This document shows positions 37,044-46,393 of a stretch of 64,000 nt of DNA, piece by piece. Each line of letters starts with the position of its first letter. Positions within the stretch are counted from its first letter, which is position 1. Source of the stretch: Niallia alba (GTDB lineage: Bacteria; Bacillota; Bacilli; Bacillales; Cytobacillaceae); contig NZ_JABBPK010000001.1 of assembly GCF_012933555.1 (NCBI RefSeq), positions 2,830,001-2,894,000 of the forward strand, read 5' to 3'. The position numbers and the translations under genes were made by a program. The notes beneath the pieces were generated by a model. It was not told the origin of the DNA, did not search any database, and saw only the letters and a list, made by a program, of their open reading frames with translations.

Positions 37044-37406
37044 TTAAGAAACAAAAACAAATGTCCATTTCTTATTTTTTCTTTTTTGAAATTTTCTTTC
37101 AGTCTTTGAGTAATTAATCCATCGCATTCGATTAATTCTCGCCATTATCATTAAATCTATTTCTGCTTGAGCTTCATCCATTATTTCTTTAATAGTCGAC
37201 ATAGTGAGGGAAAAATGGTCCGCAGCCTCTTTGAAGGGTGATTTTTCAACCATTAACTCCATAAACTGCTTCTCATTTGCAGCAATCTTTTCTAACTCTG
37301 CTTCTTTACTTTCTATGTATTGATAAATTTCCCGTTTTCTTTCTGGCAAATTTGCAATAGCACTTCGATAAAAAAATGGAACTAAAATAGGATTTACGGA
37401 ATTCAT
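37044..37406 (-). CDS. hypothetical protein in Zur cluster (120 aa)
   Basis: Not recognised. Soluble, highly charged, with FKEAADHFSLTMSTIKEIMDEAQ, which looks like a sigma region-4-type helix-turn-helix, and a basic C terminus (KTERKFQKRKNKKW). The start at 37406 (MNSVNPILVP) is chosen because GGAGGAA lies just upstream. It follows rpsN by 74 bp on the same strand with an attenuator-like hairpin between, so it may share the Zur-controlled transcript. Confidence 0.6.
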   Translation of the reverse strand: MNSVNPILVPFFYRSAIANLPERKREIYQYIESKEAELEKIAANEKQFMELMVEKSPFKEAADHFSLTMSTIKEIMDEAQAEIDLMIMARINRMRWINYSKTERKFQKRKNKKWTFVFVS

Positions 37407-37435
37407 TTTATATTCCTCCAACTTTGATTTAAGAT

Positions 37436-37469
37436 AAAAGCCGTCAAACTTTAATATCTGACGACTTTT
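37436..37469 (-). terminator. hairpin after rpsN, terminator or attenuator
   Basis: AAAAGTCGTCA / TGACGGCTTTT, an 11-pair stem including one G-T pair, around a 12-base loop. The T tract on the minus strand is short (TTTTATC), so partial read-through into the 120-residue gene is likely. Confidence 0.6.
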
Positions 37470-37480
37470 CTTGTCATTAA

Positions 37481-37750
37481 TCACCAACTTGCTTTTTTCA
37501 CTCCTGGAATTTGTCCTTTATGAGCATATTCTCTAAAAGCGATGCGGGACATTTTGAATTTTCTCAAATAGCCTCTTGGTCTGCCAGTCACTTCACATCT
37601 GTTTTTTAAACGGGTTGGTGAAGAATCTCTCGGTAATTTTCTAAGCGCTTCATAGTCCCCTTTTTCTTTGAGCTCTAATCGAAGAACAGCATATTTTTCA
37701 ACCTTTGCTTGACGTTTTTTTTCTTTTATTATTTTTGACTTTTTTGCCAT
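37481..37750 (-). CDS. rpsN: 30S ribosomal protein S14, zinc-independent type
   Basis: 89 residues. [14 protein letters not shown] and [26 protein letters not shown] (given by ends LRKLP and RPRGY) are typical of the long S14 form without the zinc-binding CxxC pairs; only one Cys is present. In Bacillus this form is derepressed by Zur and can replace the zinc-binding S14. Start at 37750 after a GGAGG-type site. Zur box 31 bp upstream. Confidence 0.95.
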   Translation of the reverse strand: MAKKSKIIKEKKRQAKVEKYAVLRLELKEKGDYEALRKLPRDSSPTRLKNRCEVTGRPRGYLRKFKMSRIAFREYAHKGQIPGVKKASW

Positions 37751-37780
37751 TTTTCTTTCCTCCAATCCATTCAATCTATT

Positions 37781-37800
37781 AATACGAATGATTACGATTT
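37781..37800. promoter_or_regulatory. Zur box upstream of rpsN
   Basis: AATACGAATGATTACGATTT. The right half-site ATTACGATTT is perfect; the left is weaker. It falls between rpmG and rpsN, so rpsN may have its own Zur-controlled promoter. Confidence 0.7.
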
Positions 37801-37815
37801 AAACTATATAAAAAA

Positions 37816-37965
37816 CTATTTTGTTTCTCGATGTAAAGTACGTTTTTTTAAACGCGGGCAATATTTCATCAACTCAATACGATCTGGGTTATTCCGCTTA
37901 TTTTTTGTTGTAATATAATTTCTATCTCCTGTTTCTGTACATGCTAATGTAATTTTTACTCTCAT
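37816..37965 (-). CDS. rpmG: 50S ribosomal protein L33, zinc-independent type
   Basis: 49 residues, [17 protein letters not shown] to RTLHRETK. Two of the four zinc-ligand Cys of the zinc form are missing: only Cys9 and Cys36 remain, so it should fold without zinc. It follows the ZagA-type GTPase by 38 bp and is preceded by GGAGG seven bases before the ATG at 37965. It fits the zinc-sparing ribosome switch together with the S14 gene. Confidence 0.93.
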   Translation of the reverse strand: MRVKITLACTETGDRNYITTKNKRNNPDRIELMKYCPRLKKRTLHRETK

Positions 37966-38003
37966 TTTTCTTCCTCCTAGTAAATTTTATTTTTTGCTCA
38001 TTC

Positions 38004-39194
38004 TCAGGAAAATGCAGGTAATGGATCAATAAATTTGGTCCAATCCTTTTTCATTTCCATTTCAGTCAATAAACATGCATTTAAATCTTCTTCCATTCGC
38101 TGTTGATTCATGCCAATTCCAATAAACACTAACTCTGTCATTCGATCTCCGTATAAGGAATCCCAACGTTTTTGTAAATCTGGATCTTCTTCTAAAACTT
38201 CTTTTTGCTCCATTTCTGGATAAGCTGCTATCCACTTCCCTGCACCTTGTATGGTTAAGGAGGGTCCAGCTTGAGAAAGTAGTCCGGCAATATCATTTCT
38301 AGTAGCCAACCAAATAAATCCTTTAGCACGAACAACTTCATCTGGCCAGTTTTCTAGCCAATTCATCAATCTAACTGGGTGAAAAGGTTTATTGCTTCGA
38401 TATACAAAGGAAGAAATTCCATATTCTTCTGTCTCCGGAATATGTTCTTCATTCAGTTCTTTTATCCAGCCTGCACTTTGACTTGCGGCTTCAAAATCAA
38501 ATAACCCAGTATTTAAAACTTGATTTAAGGGAACGCACGAATATTCACTCTCAATGATTTTAGCTTCTGGATTAAATTTTTGTATAACTGCTTTCAATTC
38601 TTGAAGTTTACTTTCTGAAATTAAATCCGTTTTATTCAACACAATCACATTAGCAAATTCAATTTGATCAATTAACAAATCTGCTATTTCTCTTTCATCC
38701 ATTTCATCCACCGCTTGCTTACGGTCTAAAAGACTTTCGCCCGATGAAAAATCATGCCAAAAACGATTGGCATCTACTACAGTAACCATTGTATCTAACT
38801 GACAAAATCGAGATAAGTCAATTCCAACACTCTCATCTACATATGTAAATGTTTGCGCAACGGGAATCGGTTCGCTAATGCCACTAGATTCAATTACGAT
38901 ATAATCAATATTACCTAAACTTGCAAGCTTTTCTACTTCTATTATTAAATCTTCTCTAAGTGTGCAGCAAATGCAACCATTTTGCATTTCCACCAATTTT
39001 TCATCTGTTCTTGAGAAACCACCCTGTTTCACCAATGAAGCATCGATATTTACTTCACTCATATCATTGAGAATCACAGCAACTTTTAAGTTTTCTCTAT
39101 TAGATAAAATATGATTTAATAAAGTAGTTTTGCCTGAACCAAGATAGCCGCTTAAAACGGTAACTGGAATTTTCTTGTTGTTCAATAATTTCAC
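38004..39194 (-). CDS. zagA: Zur-regulated COG0523 GTPase (ZagA/YciC type)
   Basis: Zinc chaperone GTPase made under zinc limitation; B. subtilis ZagA delivers zinc to FolE. 396 residues. P-loop GYLGSGKT (16-23), metal motif CICC (74-77), LNKTDLI specificity loop and a C-terminal CobW domain with [12 protein letters not shown]. Unlike the GTPase at 14135 it has no His stretch. Two Zur boxes lie upstream. Confidence 0.93.
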   Translation of the reverse strand: MKLLNNKKIPVTVLSGYLGSGKTTLLNHILSNRENLKVAVILNDMSEVNIDASLVKQGGFSRTDEKLVEMQNGCICCTLREDLIIEVEKLASLGNIDYIVIESSGISEPIPVAQTFTYVDESVGIDLSRFCQLDTMVTVVDANRFWHDFSSGESLLDRKQAVDEMDEREIADLLIDQIEFANVIVLNKTDLISESKLQELKAVIQKFNPEAKIIESEYSCVPLNQVLNTGLFDFEAASQSAGWIKELNEEHIPETEEYGISSFVYRSNKPFHPVRLMNWLENWPDEVVRAKGFIWLATRNDIAGLLSQAGPSLTIQGAGKWIAAYPEMEQKEVLEEDPDLQKRWDSLYGDRMTELVFIGIGMNQQRMEEDLNACLLTEMEMKKDWTKFIDPLPAFS

Positions 39195-39204
39195 TCCTTT
39201 AAAT

Positions 39205-39225
39205 AAATCGAAATGATTACGATTT
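39205..39225. promoter_or_regulatory. Zur box, proximal, upstream of zagA
   Basis: Core TCGAAATGATTACGA with flanking AAA and TTT; one mismatch to the symmetric Zur consensus. It lies only 11 bp upstream of the zagA start, within the leader. Confidence 0.8.
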
Positions 39226-39257
39226 ATAAACCGATAAAAAATTCTCTTTTTTTGCTA

Positions 39258-39296
39258 TTCTTTCTATTTTAACATCTAATGTTAAAATAGAAAGAA
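39258..39296. repeat. perfect palindrome between the two zagA Zur boxes
   Basis: 18-bp arms TTCTTTCTATTTTAACAT and their exact complement around CTA. In the zagA leader RNA it would form a long AT-rich hairpin. A TATAAT (39299-39304, minus strand) just upstream places it within or at the start of the transcript. Confidence 0.8.
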
Positions 39297-39309
39297 CTAT
39301 TATATAATA

Positions 39310-39329
39310 AAACGAAATGATTACGATTT
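39310..39329. promoter_or_regulatory. Zur box, distal, upstream of zagA
   Basis: AAACGAAATGATTACGATTT. It overlaps the expected -35 region of the TATAAT at 39299-39304, the classical position for repression. Confidence 0.8.
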
Positions 39330-39588
39330 GCAAGTGTTTATAAACAACTTTTTAAAAGAATTATTCTATATGTAGTGAATTTTTGTGTACTTATCCTATT
39401 TATTTAGAGAAAAAAGGGAAAACTTTCCCCTCTTTTCTGTGACTACTATATTGTCTCTACTAACTTTATTAGCTTAGTCTCAGTATTAAAAATTCTAGTT
39501 CGAGTATCATTTTTTGAAAGCAATAAATTATTGCCATTTTGATCAAAGCAATATGCAATCGGGATAGAAAAACCACAATTTCTGTAGG

Positions 39589-41455
39589 AGTGAGTAGACC
39601 GAAGGAACCTCCCCCTCAGTCTCTCTCAGAACCGTACGTGAACCTCTCAGCTCATACGGCTCCCATTATTCATCGCCGGTTGTATTCCATATTTCCAATG
39701 CACAAATAACTTGCGTTCTCGATGTGCAATAGCTCCTAACCAATGTTCCGCTCTTCTTCGATGTTTTCGCTTTTTGTATTTTCGGCGAACCCATTTTACC
39801 AAGCAACTATTAATATATCGCAGTACACTGTACATTTCTGATTTATAGAAATGTCCATAGTAATTAATCCAACCTTGGATTTTCTTATTGAACATGTTGG
39901 AAATATCCTGCAGTGTTTTATCTACTTTGAGCTGTAGTCGCCAACTTCTCACTTCTTTTCTGATTGCTTTCTTTGCCTTGTCGGCAATAGCTGGCAAGAA
40001 GTTTGTAAAGAATTTTCCATATTTATTCTTTGAGTGCCTTGGACGAAATGTGTATCCTAGAAAATCGAAAGAGATAGTCGAATAGTCCCCTTGCCTATCA
40101 TCATCTTTACAATAGACAATTTTCGTTTTCTCCAGGTTCAACTCCAATCCAAACAATTGAAATCTTTCTTCCAGTCTTCGTTGAAGATATTTGGCTTGTT
40201 TCAATGAAGCACAGTGTGCTATTCCATCATCAGCGTATCTTGCCCAAGGAATACTTGGAAATTCTTTTGTCATAAAATCATCAAATGTATAATGAAGAAA
40301 TAGATTCGCAAGAACTGGACTGATGACCCCTCCTTGCGGAGTGCCAGAAGTCCGCTCTGTTAACGTTCCGTCCTCCATTTGAAAAGGTGCAGTTAGCCAT
40401 CTTTGTATATATAAGATGACCCATTCTTGATTTGTATGACGTTTTACCATTTCAATGAGGTAATCATGTCGGATATTATCAAACAGTCCCTTAATATCGA
40501 ACTCTAATACCCAGTCTTTCCTCCAACATCTTTTCCTTGTAGCCTCGATCGCATGAATCGCCGATTTATTTGGTCGATATCCATAAGAATCCTCATAAAA
40601 CAATTTCTCCACTGATGGTTCAAAATATAATTTCGCAACCATCTGTGCCACTCGGTCTTCGACTGTAGGTATACCAAGTGTTCTTGTTCCACCGTTCTTT
40701 TTGGGAATAGCTATTGCTTTTACTGGTTTAGGAAAATAGCTTCCTGAGGACATACGATTCCATAGTTTGTACAGATTATTCTTCAAGTCTAGTTCGAAGC
40801 TCTCAATAGACTGTTCATCAATCCCGTATGCCCCTTTGTTGGCTTTAACTCGCTCAAATGCAGTCATTACTGCATTCTTTGAAATACTAAACGGTTTTGT
40901 TTCTTGCATAGGTTCCTCCTCCTTTCAAAGTTGACCTATCCTTTGAAACTGAATAACTTGGATTCTTCGCTCCGTTTCTATTACAGAAGTTTCATCACTA
41001 CTACAACCCAATCTGCCCCTATGACTGCATCGGTACTCTTTTCTTGTGGGTCTTCCACTTGAAATACTCCCTTAACATCAGCCCGTAGGTTCCCACGTTC
41101 CGTACAAACGCCTGTGTTATGTTCATGCCACCTCTATGCCGCCCACCACTTAGACAGTAAACAGGTTTCCTCTAAGCTCATCCTAGGTTAACGACTACCC
41201 CCTAGTTTTGATGGAATCTCTACGCTTTCGACATTTCCGTAAGTGGTTCACATGTTCATTCATCTCCATAACACGCACTTGACAGTTCTTGACTGCCTTT
41301 TCCTTAACGCTCAATACCATAGCTTTTGACTACAGCACCTTAAGGTAGTTTGAAATCTCCACCTGTATGGCGACTCCGACGGGCCCACCGTCATCATTTG
41401 TACAGCATAGCTGCTTTGAGTAGTCTCGCTACTCACGCACACTTTCGTGGCGCAC
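39589..41455 (-). mobile_element. group II intron (about 1867 nt)
   Basis: The 5' end reads GTGCGCC on the minus strand. The 3' end has the catalytic domain V (GAGCCGTATGAGC, a GAGA-type loop region, then GTACGGTTCTG) and a domain VI-like hairpin ending CTACTCAC(T). One intron-encoded protein lies inside. The junction is ambiguous by one T, but the exon frame is restored either way. The stretch 40910-41455 is intron RNA (domains I-III) without a gene. Confidence 0.88.
39647..40909 (-). CDS. ltrA: group II intron reverse transcriptase/maturase
   Basis: 420 residues. Reverse-transcriptase blocks are clear: KPVKAIAIPKKNGGTRTLGIPT, YGYRPNKSAIHAIE, FDIKGLFDNIRHD, GTPQGGVISPVLANLFLH and the catalytic WARYADDG; the maturase X domain includes GWINYYGHF. 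No HNH endonuclease domain at the C terminus, so it probably relies on another route for second-strand priming. Intact. Confidence 0.94.
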   Translation of the reverse strand: MQETKPFSISKNAVMTAFERVKANKGAYGIDEQSIESFELDLKNNLYKLWNRMSSGSYFPKPVKAIAIPKKNGGTRTLGIPTVEDRVAQMVAKLYFEPSVEKLFYEDSYGYRPNKSAIHAIEATRKRCWRKDWVLEFDIKGLFDNIRHDYLIEMVKRHTNQEWVILYIQRWLTAPFQMEDGTLTERTSGTPQGGVISPVLANLFLHYTFDDFMTKEFPSIPWARYADDGIAHCASLKQAKYLQRRLEERFQLFGLELNLEKTKIVYCKDDDRQGDYSTISFDFLGYTFRPRHSKNKYGKFFTNFLPAIADKAKKAIRKEVRSWRLQLKVDKTLQDISNMFNKKIQGWINYYGHFYKSEMYSVLRYINSCLVKWVRRKYKKRKHRRRAEHWLGAIAHRERKLFVHWKYGIQPAMNNGSRMS

Positions 41456-42315
41456 AGCCGTCGGCATGGCTTGTCCCAATAACCATAGCTTTTTCCCTTA
41501 TCGCAATTTTTCTTGCTTCATCTGTCCATTCTTCATATTGTTCTTCACTAAACATTCCAACACCTATAGGATTAAAAATGATATCAACCTTTCCATTCTC
41601 TAAACCTACTAATCCTTGAAAAATCTCTCTACATAGTAAATAACCGAATGAAAAATTTTTATCGTTTATTTTGGATGGTGTATATAATCCTTCATTCTCA
41701 GGTGTTTTTGCTCTTTCTAAAATTATTTTTCCAAAATGGTTGGCGATAAATACTCTATCCTTATTCTTTTCATCTTTATATCCTGTAACAATGTATGTTT
41801 GATGTTTATTTGCTAAATGACATACTTCCTCTAAATAATTGGCTGTAAAATAACCTTCTGGAAATAGCATTAAATCAACTTCAGAATTACTCTTTATTTC
41901 CGCTATTAATTGTTGTAAGTTGTTCTCACGTTTTGGTTGGCCGATTAATATTTTCATTGCTTCCTCCTGATTATTTGATTGATTTCTCTTAAACAACTAG
42001 TTTTTCACTTTTAAAACAAATTACCTTTGTTTTTTGGTAAAATAAAGAATAAACTGAAAATGAATTAAAGGAATATTTAATTATGAATGTAATGAAGGGA
42101 TTTGTTGTCAGCTTTGCTTGTTATATATTTCTAAACGCTATCTTGTTTATTAGTCATCATAGTGTGCAGGAACTCACCGCCCTACTTATTTATCAAACTA
42201 TTTTGGGCTTTTTTATTATTTTAGTCCAAACTATCATAATAGAAATTTGTCTTCAAGTGGAGGGATATAATAGATTATTTGCTATGATGATAGGATTTAT
42301 TTATGGAGTTGCGAT

Positions 42316-43718
42316 CACTAGTGTTGCATTAATTTATTTTCACTATTAAAAATACTCAAAATGTTCAATTTTATTATTTTATGCAAAGAAAAAGTCCTTT
42401 ATAATGGATAAGTCAGGTGGTAACCCGTCCAAATCCACTAAAAAAGGACCAACTCATGGACAAGATTACACGAAAAACTTCATTTGGACAATGGTTTTCA
42501 CCAATAAATCTTCAACTTTTTGAAGAAACCGTGAAAACGTTGAAATTAGATTACTATACGAAAAAACTAAAAACAGACTCATTTCTAAAATTACTCCTTT
42601 TTGCACAGCTACAAGAAGTCGAAAGTTTGCATGAGCTAAGCGATTGTCTTTTCGACGACCAACTACAAAAAGGCATTGATCTTGATTCAATCAGTATTTC
42701 TCAGCTCTCACGCCGATTAAACGGTATAAATCCAGATTTATTTCAAAGGCTTTTCCTTGATTTAGTCGCACAAATTCATGCAAAAACACATTATACAAAG
42801 CTTATTATGCCGTTAAAAATCATTGATTCAAGCACATTGCCACTTAATTTGACCAATCATAAATGGGCAAAGTTCCGCAAAACAAAAGCGGGTGTCAAGT
42901 TGCATTTGAGACTTGTGTTTATGGAAAAAGGGAGTTCCTATCCTGAAAAGGCTGTTTTAACAACGGCAAAAGAACATGATCGTGGTCAGCTTGAAATCAT
43001 GGTTGATGATAAAGAATGCATGTATGTGTTTGACCGTGGCTACCTAGATTACGAGCGCTTTGACCGAATGACAGATGATGGTTACTTTTTTCTTTCAAGG
43101 CTACGGAAAAACGCAGTCATACGGGAAGTTTATAATTTTAAACTACCCGAGAATTCAGCTGTTTTGTCAGATCAAATGGTGTTGATTGGTACGACTCAAA
43201 ACCGTGCTGAAAATTACTTTCGTCTTCTAAAAGTGATGGATTCAAAAGGAAATGAACTGCATTTAATTACCAATCGTTTTGATTTGAGTGCCGAAGAAAT
43301 TTCAGAGATGTACAAATCACGGTGGGCAATTGAGTTGTTCTTTAAATGGATCAAACAGCATCTCAGCATCAAAAAGTTCTACGGTCAAAGTGAATGGGCG
43401 ATTCAAAACCAAGTGTTTATCGCACTGATTGTTTTTTGCCTACATGTTCTCGTACAACTTGAAACAAGAAGTAAGCGAAAAACCTTACAAATTAGCCGTT
43501 ATTTAAGGGCTGCATTGTGGAAACCAGCCCATATCTGGCTTCGAAAGATTGAAGGGAAAGCCATCCCTTAATAAGCAAATTGTTGTTGTCGCACAAGTCT
43601 AATTGTAAAAAAAACCCAAATGGATGGAGCCACCTTTGAATAGGTATTTACCTTTTTGGCTCTAAACAAGGAGGATAATCAGACTGAAAATTGCGACAAT
43701 ATTTATGCAACACTAGTG
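42316..43718 (+). mobile_element. IS4-type insertion sequence, copy B (1403 bp)
   Basis: Same length, same CACTAGTGTTGC ends and almost the same transposase as copy A. Target duplication AGTTGCGAT at 42307-42315 and 43719-43727. It interrupts the small membrane protein gene. Confidence 0.96.
42456..43571 (+). CDS. IS4-family transposase (copy B)
   Basis: 371 residues, intact DDE motifs IIDSSTLPL, YVFDRGYLDYERF and YKSRWAIELFFKWIKQHL. It differs from copy A at scattered residues only (for example MEKGSSYPEKAVLTTA against MEKGISYPEKAIMTTA). ATG at 42456 with AAAAAGGACC upstream. Confidence 0.95.
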   Translation: MDKITRKTSFGQWFSPINLQLFEETVKTLKLDYYTKKLKTDSFLKLLLFAQLQEVESLHELSDCLFDDQLQKGIDLDSISISQLSRRLNGINPDLFQRLFLDLVAQIHAKTHYTKLIMPLKIIDSSTLPLNLTNHKWAKFRKTKAGVKLHLRLVFMEKGSSYPEKAVLTTAKEHDRGQLEIMVDDKECMYVFDRGYLDYERFDRMTDDGYFFLSRLRKNAVIREVYNFKLPENSAVLSDQMVLIGTTQNRAENYFRLLKVMDSKGNELHLITNRFDLSAEEISEMYKSRWAIELFFKWIKQHLSIKKFYGQSEWAIQNQVFIALIVFCLHVLVQLETRSKRKTLQISRYLRAALWKPAHIWLRKIEGKAIP

Positions 43719-43944
43719 AGTTGCGATATCTATTTTATTTTCCGGCACGATAGATGTAGAGATCTCCGCTCATTTGTTAATTGGTTTTATGTTTAGTTTT
43801 TGCTTTTTAATCTATATGATAGTTAGAGGGGAGAGCAAGATTTAATATATTAATTTTTAAATAGAGAAACAGTATTTGTGTTAATTTTCTTTCAAAATTG
43901 ATTATCTACAAACTATTTATTAAAATTTATCTTTTATTTTTTTT

Positions 43945-45349
43945 CACTAACGTCGCATAAATATTGACTGAATTTTCTGTTTTATTATTTTTCCGTTTGA
44001 GAAGAAAAATGAAGACACGTGAACAGAGGTAGTAATCATCCATTTTTTCACTATAACCTTTGGCGAGGGCGACAGAGACGGTTAAACCTTTACGGGACAG
44101 CTCTTCCTGCTATTTTTCGAATCCAAATGTGTGCGGATTTCCACGGTGCTGCTTTTAACAACCGACTAATTTGTAAGTACGTCCGTGAACTGTTTGTACC
44201 CAACTGAGCCAGTACGTTTAAACAGTAGACAATCATCGCGATGTACACTTGATTATGGACAGCTTGTTCGCTTTGTCCGTAGAACTTTTTGATGTTCAAG
44301 TGTTGTTTCATCCACTTGAAAAACAGCTCGATTGCCCAGCGTGATTTGTACAGTTCAGCGAGTTCATCCGCATTTAAGTCGAAACGATTCGTGATGAGGT
44401 GCAGCTCATTCCCTTTTGAATCCATCACTTTCAGTAGTCGAAACTCATTACCAGCCCGACTTTGTGCTGTGCCCAAAGAAATCATTTCATCTGATAAAAC
44501 AGTTGAATTTTTTGGAAGGTGAAATTTCTCGATTTGATGTGTAACGGCGTTTTTTCGTAAGCGTGAGACAAAGAAATACCCGTCGTCTGTCATACGGTCA
44601 AATTGCTTGTAATCCAAGTAACCACGGTCAAAAACATACATGCACTCTTTGTCGTCAACAAGTACTTCTAGCTGACCTCGATCATGTTCAATCGCATTCG
44701 TTAACACCGCTTTATCCGGGTATGAACAGCCCTTTTCTAAGTAAACAAGACGTAAATGGAGCTTAATGCCTGATTTTGTTTTGCGGAATTCAGCCCATTT
44801 ATGATTGTTCAGGTTCAATGGTAACGTACTTGAGTCGATGATTTTCAGTGGTGTTGTCATTTTCCGTCGCTTTTCAAAATGCGTTTTCTTATGAATTTGC
44901 GCGACTAAATCTAGAAACACCTGCTGGAACACCTCTGTCGGCACTTGATTTAGCCGGCGTCCCAGTTGCGAAAAGCTAATTGATTCTAGTTCGGTTGCTT
45001 TTTGTAGGTCATCCGAGAATAACGTATCACTAACCGCACGTAGACTTTCGGTTTCGTTGAGTTGTGCGAATACGAGTAATTTCAAGAATGAAGCAATGTA
45101 CAGCTTCTTTGTATAGTAATTTAATTGATAGGCTTCCACAAGTTCCTCTAGTTTTGTGGAGGAAATCGGTGAAAGCCATTGTTCAAATGATGTTTTTCGT
45201 GTAAACTTATCCATGCGTATGTCCTTTATTTTGGATTTGGATGGTTTACTACCACCCAACCATTATAAAGGATTTTTTTGTGCATGAATAATATTGCAGA
45301 AAATTCAGATTTATAAAGGGCTTTGAATTATTTTAATGCGACGCTAGTG
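43945..45349 (-). mobile_element. IS4-type insertion sequence C, a diverged relative (1405 bp)
   Basis: Ends CACTAACGTCGCAT and, inverted, CACTAGCGTCGCAT are related to those of copies A and B. Target duplication ATTTTTTTT (43936-43944 and 45350-45358). It lies 226 bp from copy B in the opposite orientation. It holds a related but clearly different transposase. Confidence 0.93.
44090..45214 (-). CDS. IS4-family transposase (element C)
   Basis: 374 residues. It shares IIDSSTLPLNL, ECMYVFDRGYLDY and YKSRWAIELFFKW with copies A and B but differs across the N-terminal region (KTSFEQWLSPISSTKLEELV) and has a three-residue insertion near KKTHFEKRRKMTT. The start at 45214 (MDKFTRKTSF) is supported by AAAGGA. 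Intact. Confidence 0.95.
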   Translation of the reverse strand: MDKFTRKTSFEQWLSPISSTKLEELVEAYQLNYYTKKLYIASFLKLLVFAQLNETESLRAVSDTLFSDDLQKATELESISFSQLGRRLNQVPTEVFQQVFLDLVAQIHKKTHFEKRRKMTTPLKIIDSSTLPLNLNNHKWAEFRKTKSGIKLHLRLVYLEKGCSYPDKAVLTNAIEHDRGQLEVLVDDKECMYVFDRGYLDYKQFDRMTDDGYFFVSRLRKNAVTHQIEKFHLPKNSTVLSDEMISLGTAQSRAGNEFRLLKVMDSKGNELHLITNRFDLNADELAELYKSRWAIELFFKWMKQHLNIKKFYGQSEQAVHNQVYIAMIVYCLNVLAQLGTNSSRTYLQISRLLKAAPWKSAHIWIRKIAGRAVP

Positions 45350-45446
45350 ATTTTTTTTAAGAATAATTTTCATTTTTTAGTCTTTAACGTATTTTTTCTC
45401 CCTTTACATAAAAAATTGTCTTATCCTATCCATGCTTCACTCACTA

Positions 45447-46019
45447 TCATAATAAAATTTCTTGTCTTCTCTTTATCCATATTTCTTTTTTTAAAATATA
45501 GTGATTTTTCTCAAGTACTTGATTATGCTTTGAGAATAAACTCTTTTCTGTATGGATTAAACTAAAACCAATATACTCCATTGATTTGCAGGAATTTATA
45601 TTGTCTTTCCATGCCACTGCATGAATTTCTTCAGCAAATAACTGAAAAAATACAAAATCATAGATTAGAATCCTTGCTTCTTTTGTATATCCCTGCCTCC
45701 AGTATTTCTTACCTATCCTTTGTGCTTCTGAGGAAATTAACTTTGGATTCTCATCTTCTAATGCGATCCAATAAGTCCCAATAAACTCTTGAGTTTCATT
45801 ATTAATTATAGCCCATGAAATTAGTCCATTTAAGTCGCGATATTTACAAAGAAGTTCATATGTTTCATTCTCATTGATTGGAACAGTATTTCCTGTCCAT
45901 AAATGAAGGTCTGGCTCTAGAAACATATCAAAAAAAGATTGGTTATCTATATCTGGATTAATCATACGTAATGTCACTTTATTACCTTTTAATATGGGAG
46001 CTTTTTTAAAATAGTCCAT
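45447..46019 (-). CDS. GNAT-family N-acetyltransferase
   Basis: About 190 residues in the RimJ/RimL-type GNAT layout: APILKGNKVTLRMI at the start, SWAIINNETQEFIGTYWIALED in the middle, and the acetyl-CoA region AQRIGKKYWRQGYTKEARIL near residue 115. Start uncertain: the ATG at 46019 (MDYFKKAP) has a GGAAAAGA site upstream; in-frame ATGs at 46028 and 46037 are alternatives. Substrate unknown. Element C lies 98 bp beyond its 3' end. Confidence 0.8.
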   Translation of the reverse strand: MDYFKKAPILKGNKVTLRMINPDIDNQSFFDMFLEPDLHLWTGNTVPINENETYELLCKYRDLNGLISWAIINNETQEFIGTYWIALEDENPKLISSEAQRIGKKYWRQGYTKEARILIYDFVFFQLFAEEIHAVAWKDNINSCKSMEYIGFSLIHTEKSLFSKHNQVLEKNHYILKKEIWIKRRQEILL

Positions 46020-46252
46020 ACAACACATCTTTTCCATTCCGAAAAATTTCAAATTAAATATAATATTATTGTATCTATTTATTCAAAAAACTCAATTGTA
46101 ACTAACAAACTCGAATTATAAAACTATCTGAAAAGCTAGTTCAGCAGCTGTTTAGTTTTAATAGGAATAAGGACGGAGAAATTAGCAATAAAAGAATAGT
46201 CTAGCAAGTGATTTTCTCAAATATAGTATAAAAAGAAAGAAGAGGTTTGTTA

Positions 46253-46393
46253 ATGAAGGTTACCTATAGTGTTCTAAGAGAGATCAATATAGGTACAGCT
46301 TTACCAATAGCAAAAGAATATAATTTCAAGCAGAGGGAATTTGAAAATTTCATCTTTCTTTTAGAAAATGAAGGATATGTAGAAACGGATTAA
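46253..46393 (+). CDS. YjcQ-like small protein, end possibly altered by IS3
   Basis: 46 residues starting MKVTYSVLREINIGTALP and ending FIFLLENEGYVETD. The pattern of a short winged-helix unit (VLREIN, LLENEGY) recalls YjcQ-type phage-related proteins; similarity judged by eye only. ATG preceded by AGAGG. The stop codon TAA directly abuts the IS3 end (CCCCCGAA), so the original C terminus may have been longer. Confidence 0.45.
   Translation: MKVTYSVLREINIGTALPIAKEYNFKQREFENFIFLLENEGYVETD

Larger units (their letters stand above)
39446..41957 (-). pseudogene. carbon-nitrogen hydrolase gene split by a group II intron
   Basis: Exon 1 (41456-41957) starts MKILIGQPKREN and carries the nitrilase-fold residues LFPEGY (Glu), LLCREIFQG (Cys region) and ends MVIGTSHADG. 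Exon 2 (39446-39588) continues SYRNCGFSIPIAYCFDQNG to LVETI-stop. Joining 41456 to 39588 restores one frame of about 214 residues, so if the intron splices the gene is functional; without splicing the protein ends CAPRKCA. ATG at 41957 has AGGAGG upstream. Substrate unknown. Confidence 0.8.
42083..43845 (+). pseudogene. small membrane protein gene disrupted by IS copy B
   Basis: Bases 42083-42315 encode MNVMKGFVVSFACYIFLNAI and further hydrophobic segments; bases 43728-43845 continue in frame as ISILFSGTIDVEISAHLL to VRGESKI-stop. Removing the IS and one 9-bp duplicate gives a 116-residue protein with about four membrane segments. As it stands, the frame runs 11 codons into the IS and stops. 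Family not recognised. Confidence 0.8.
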
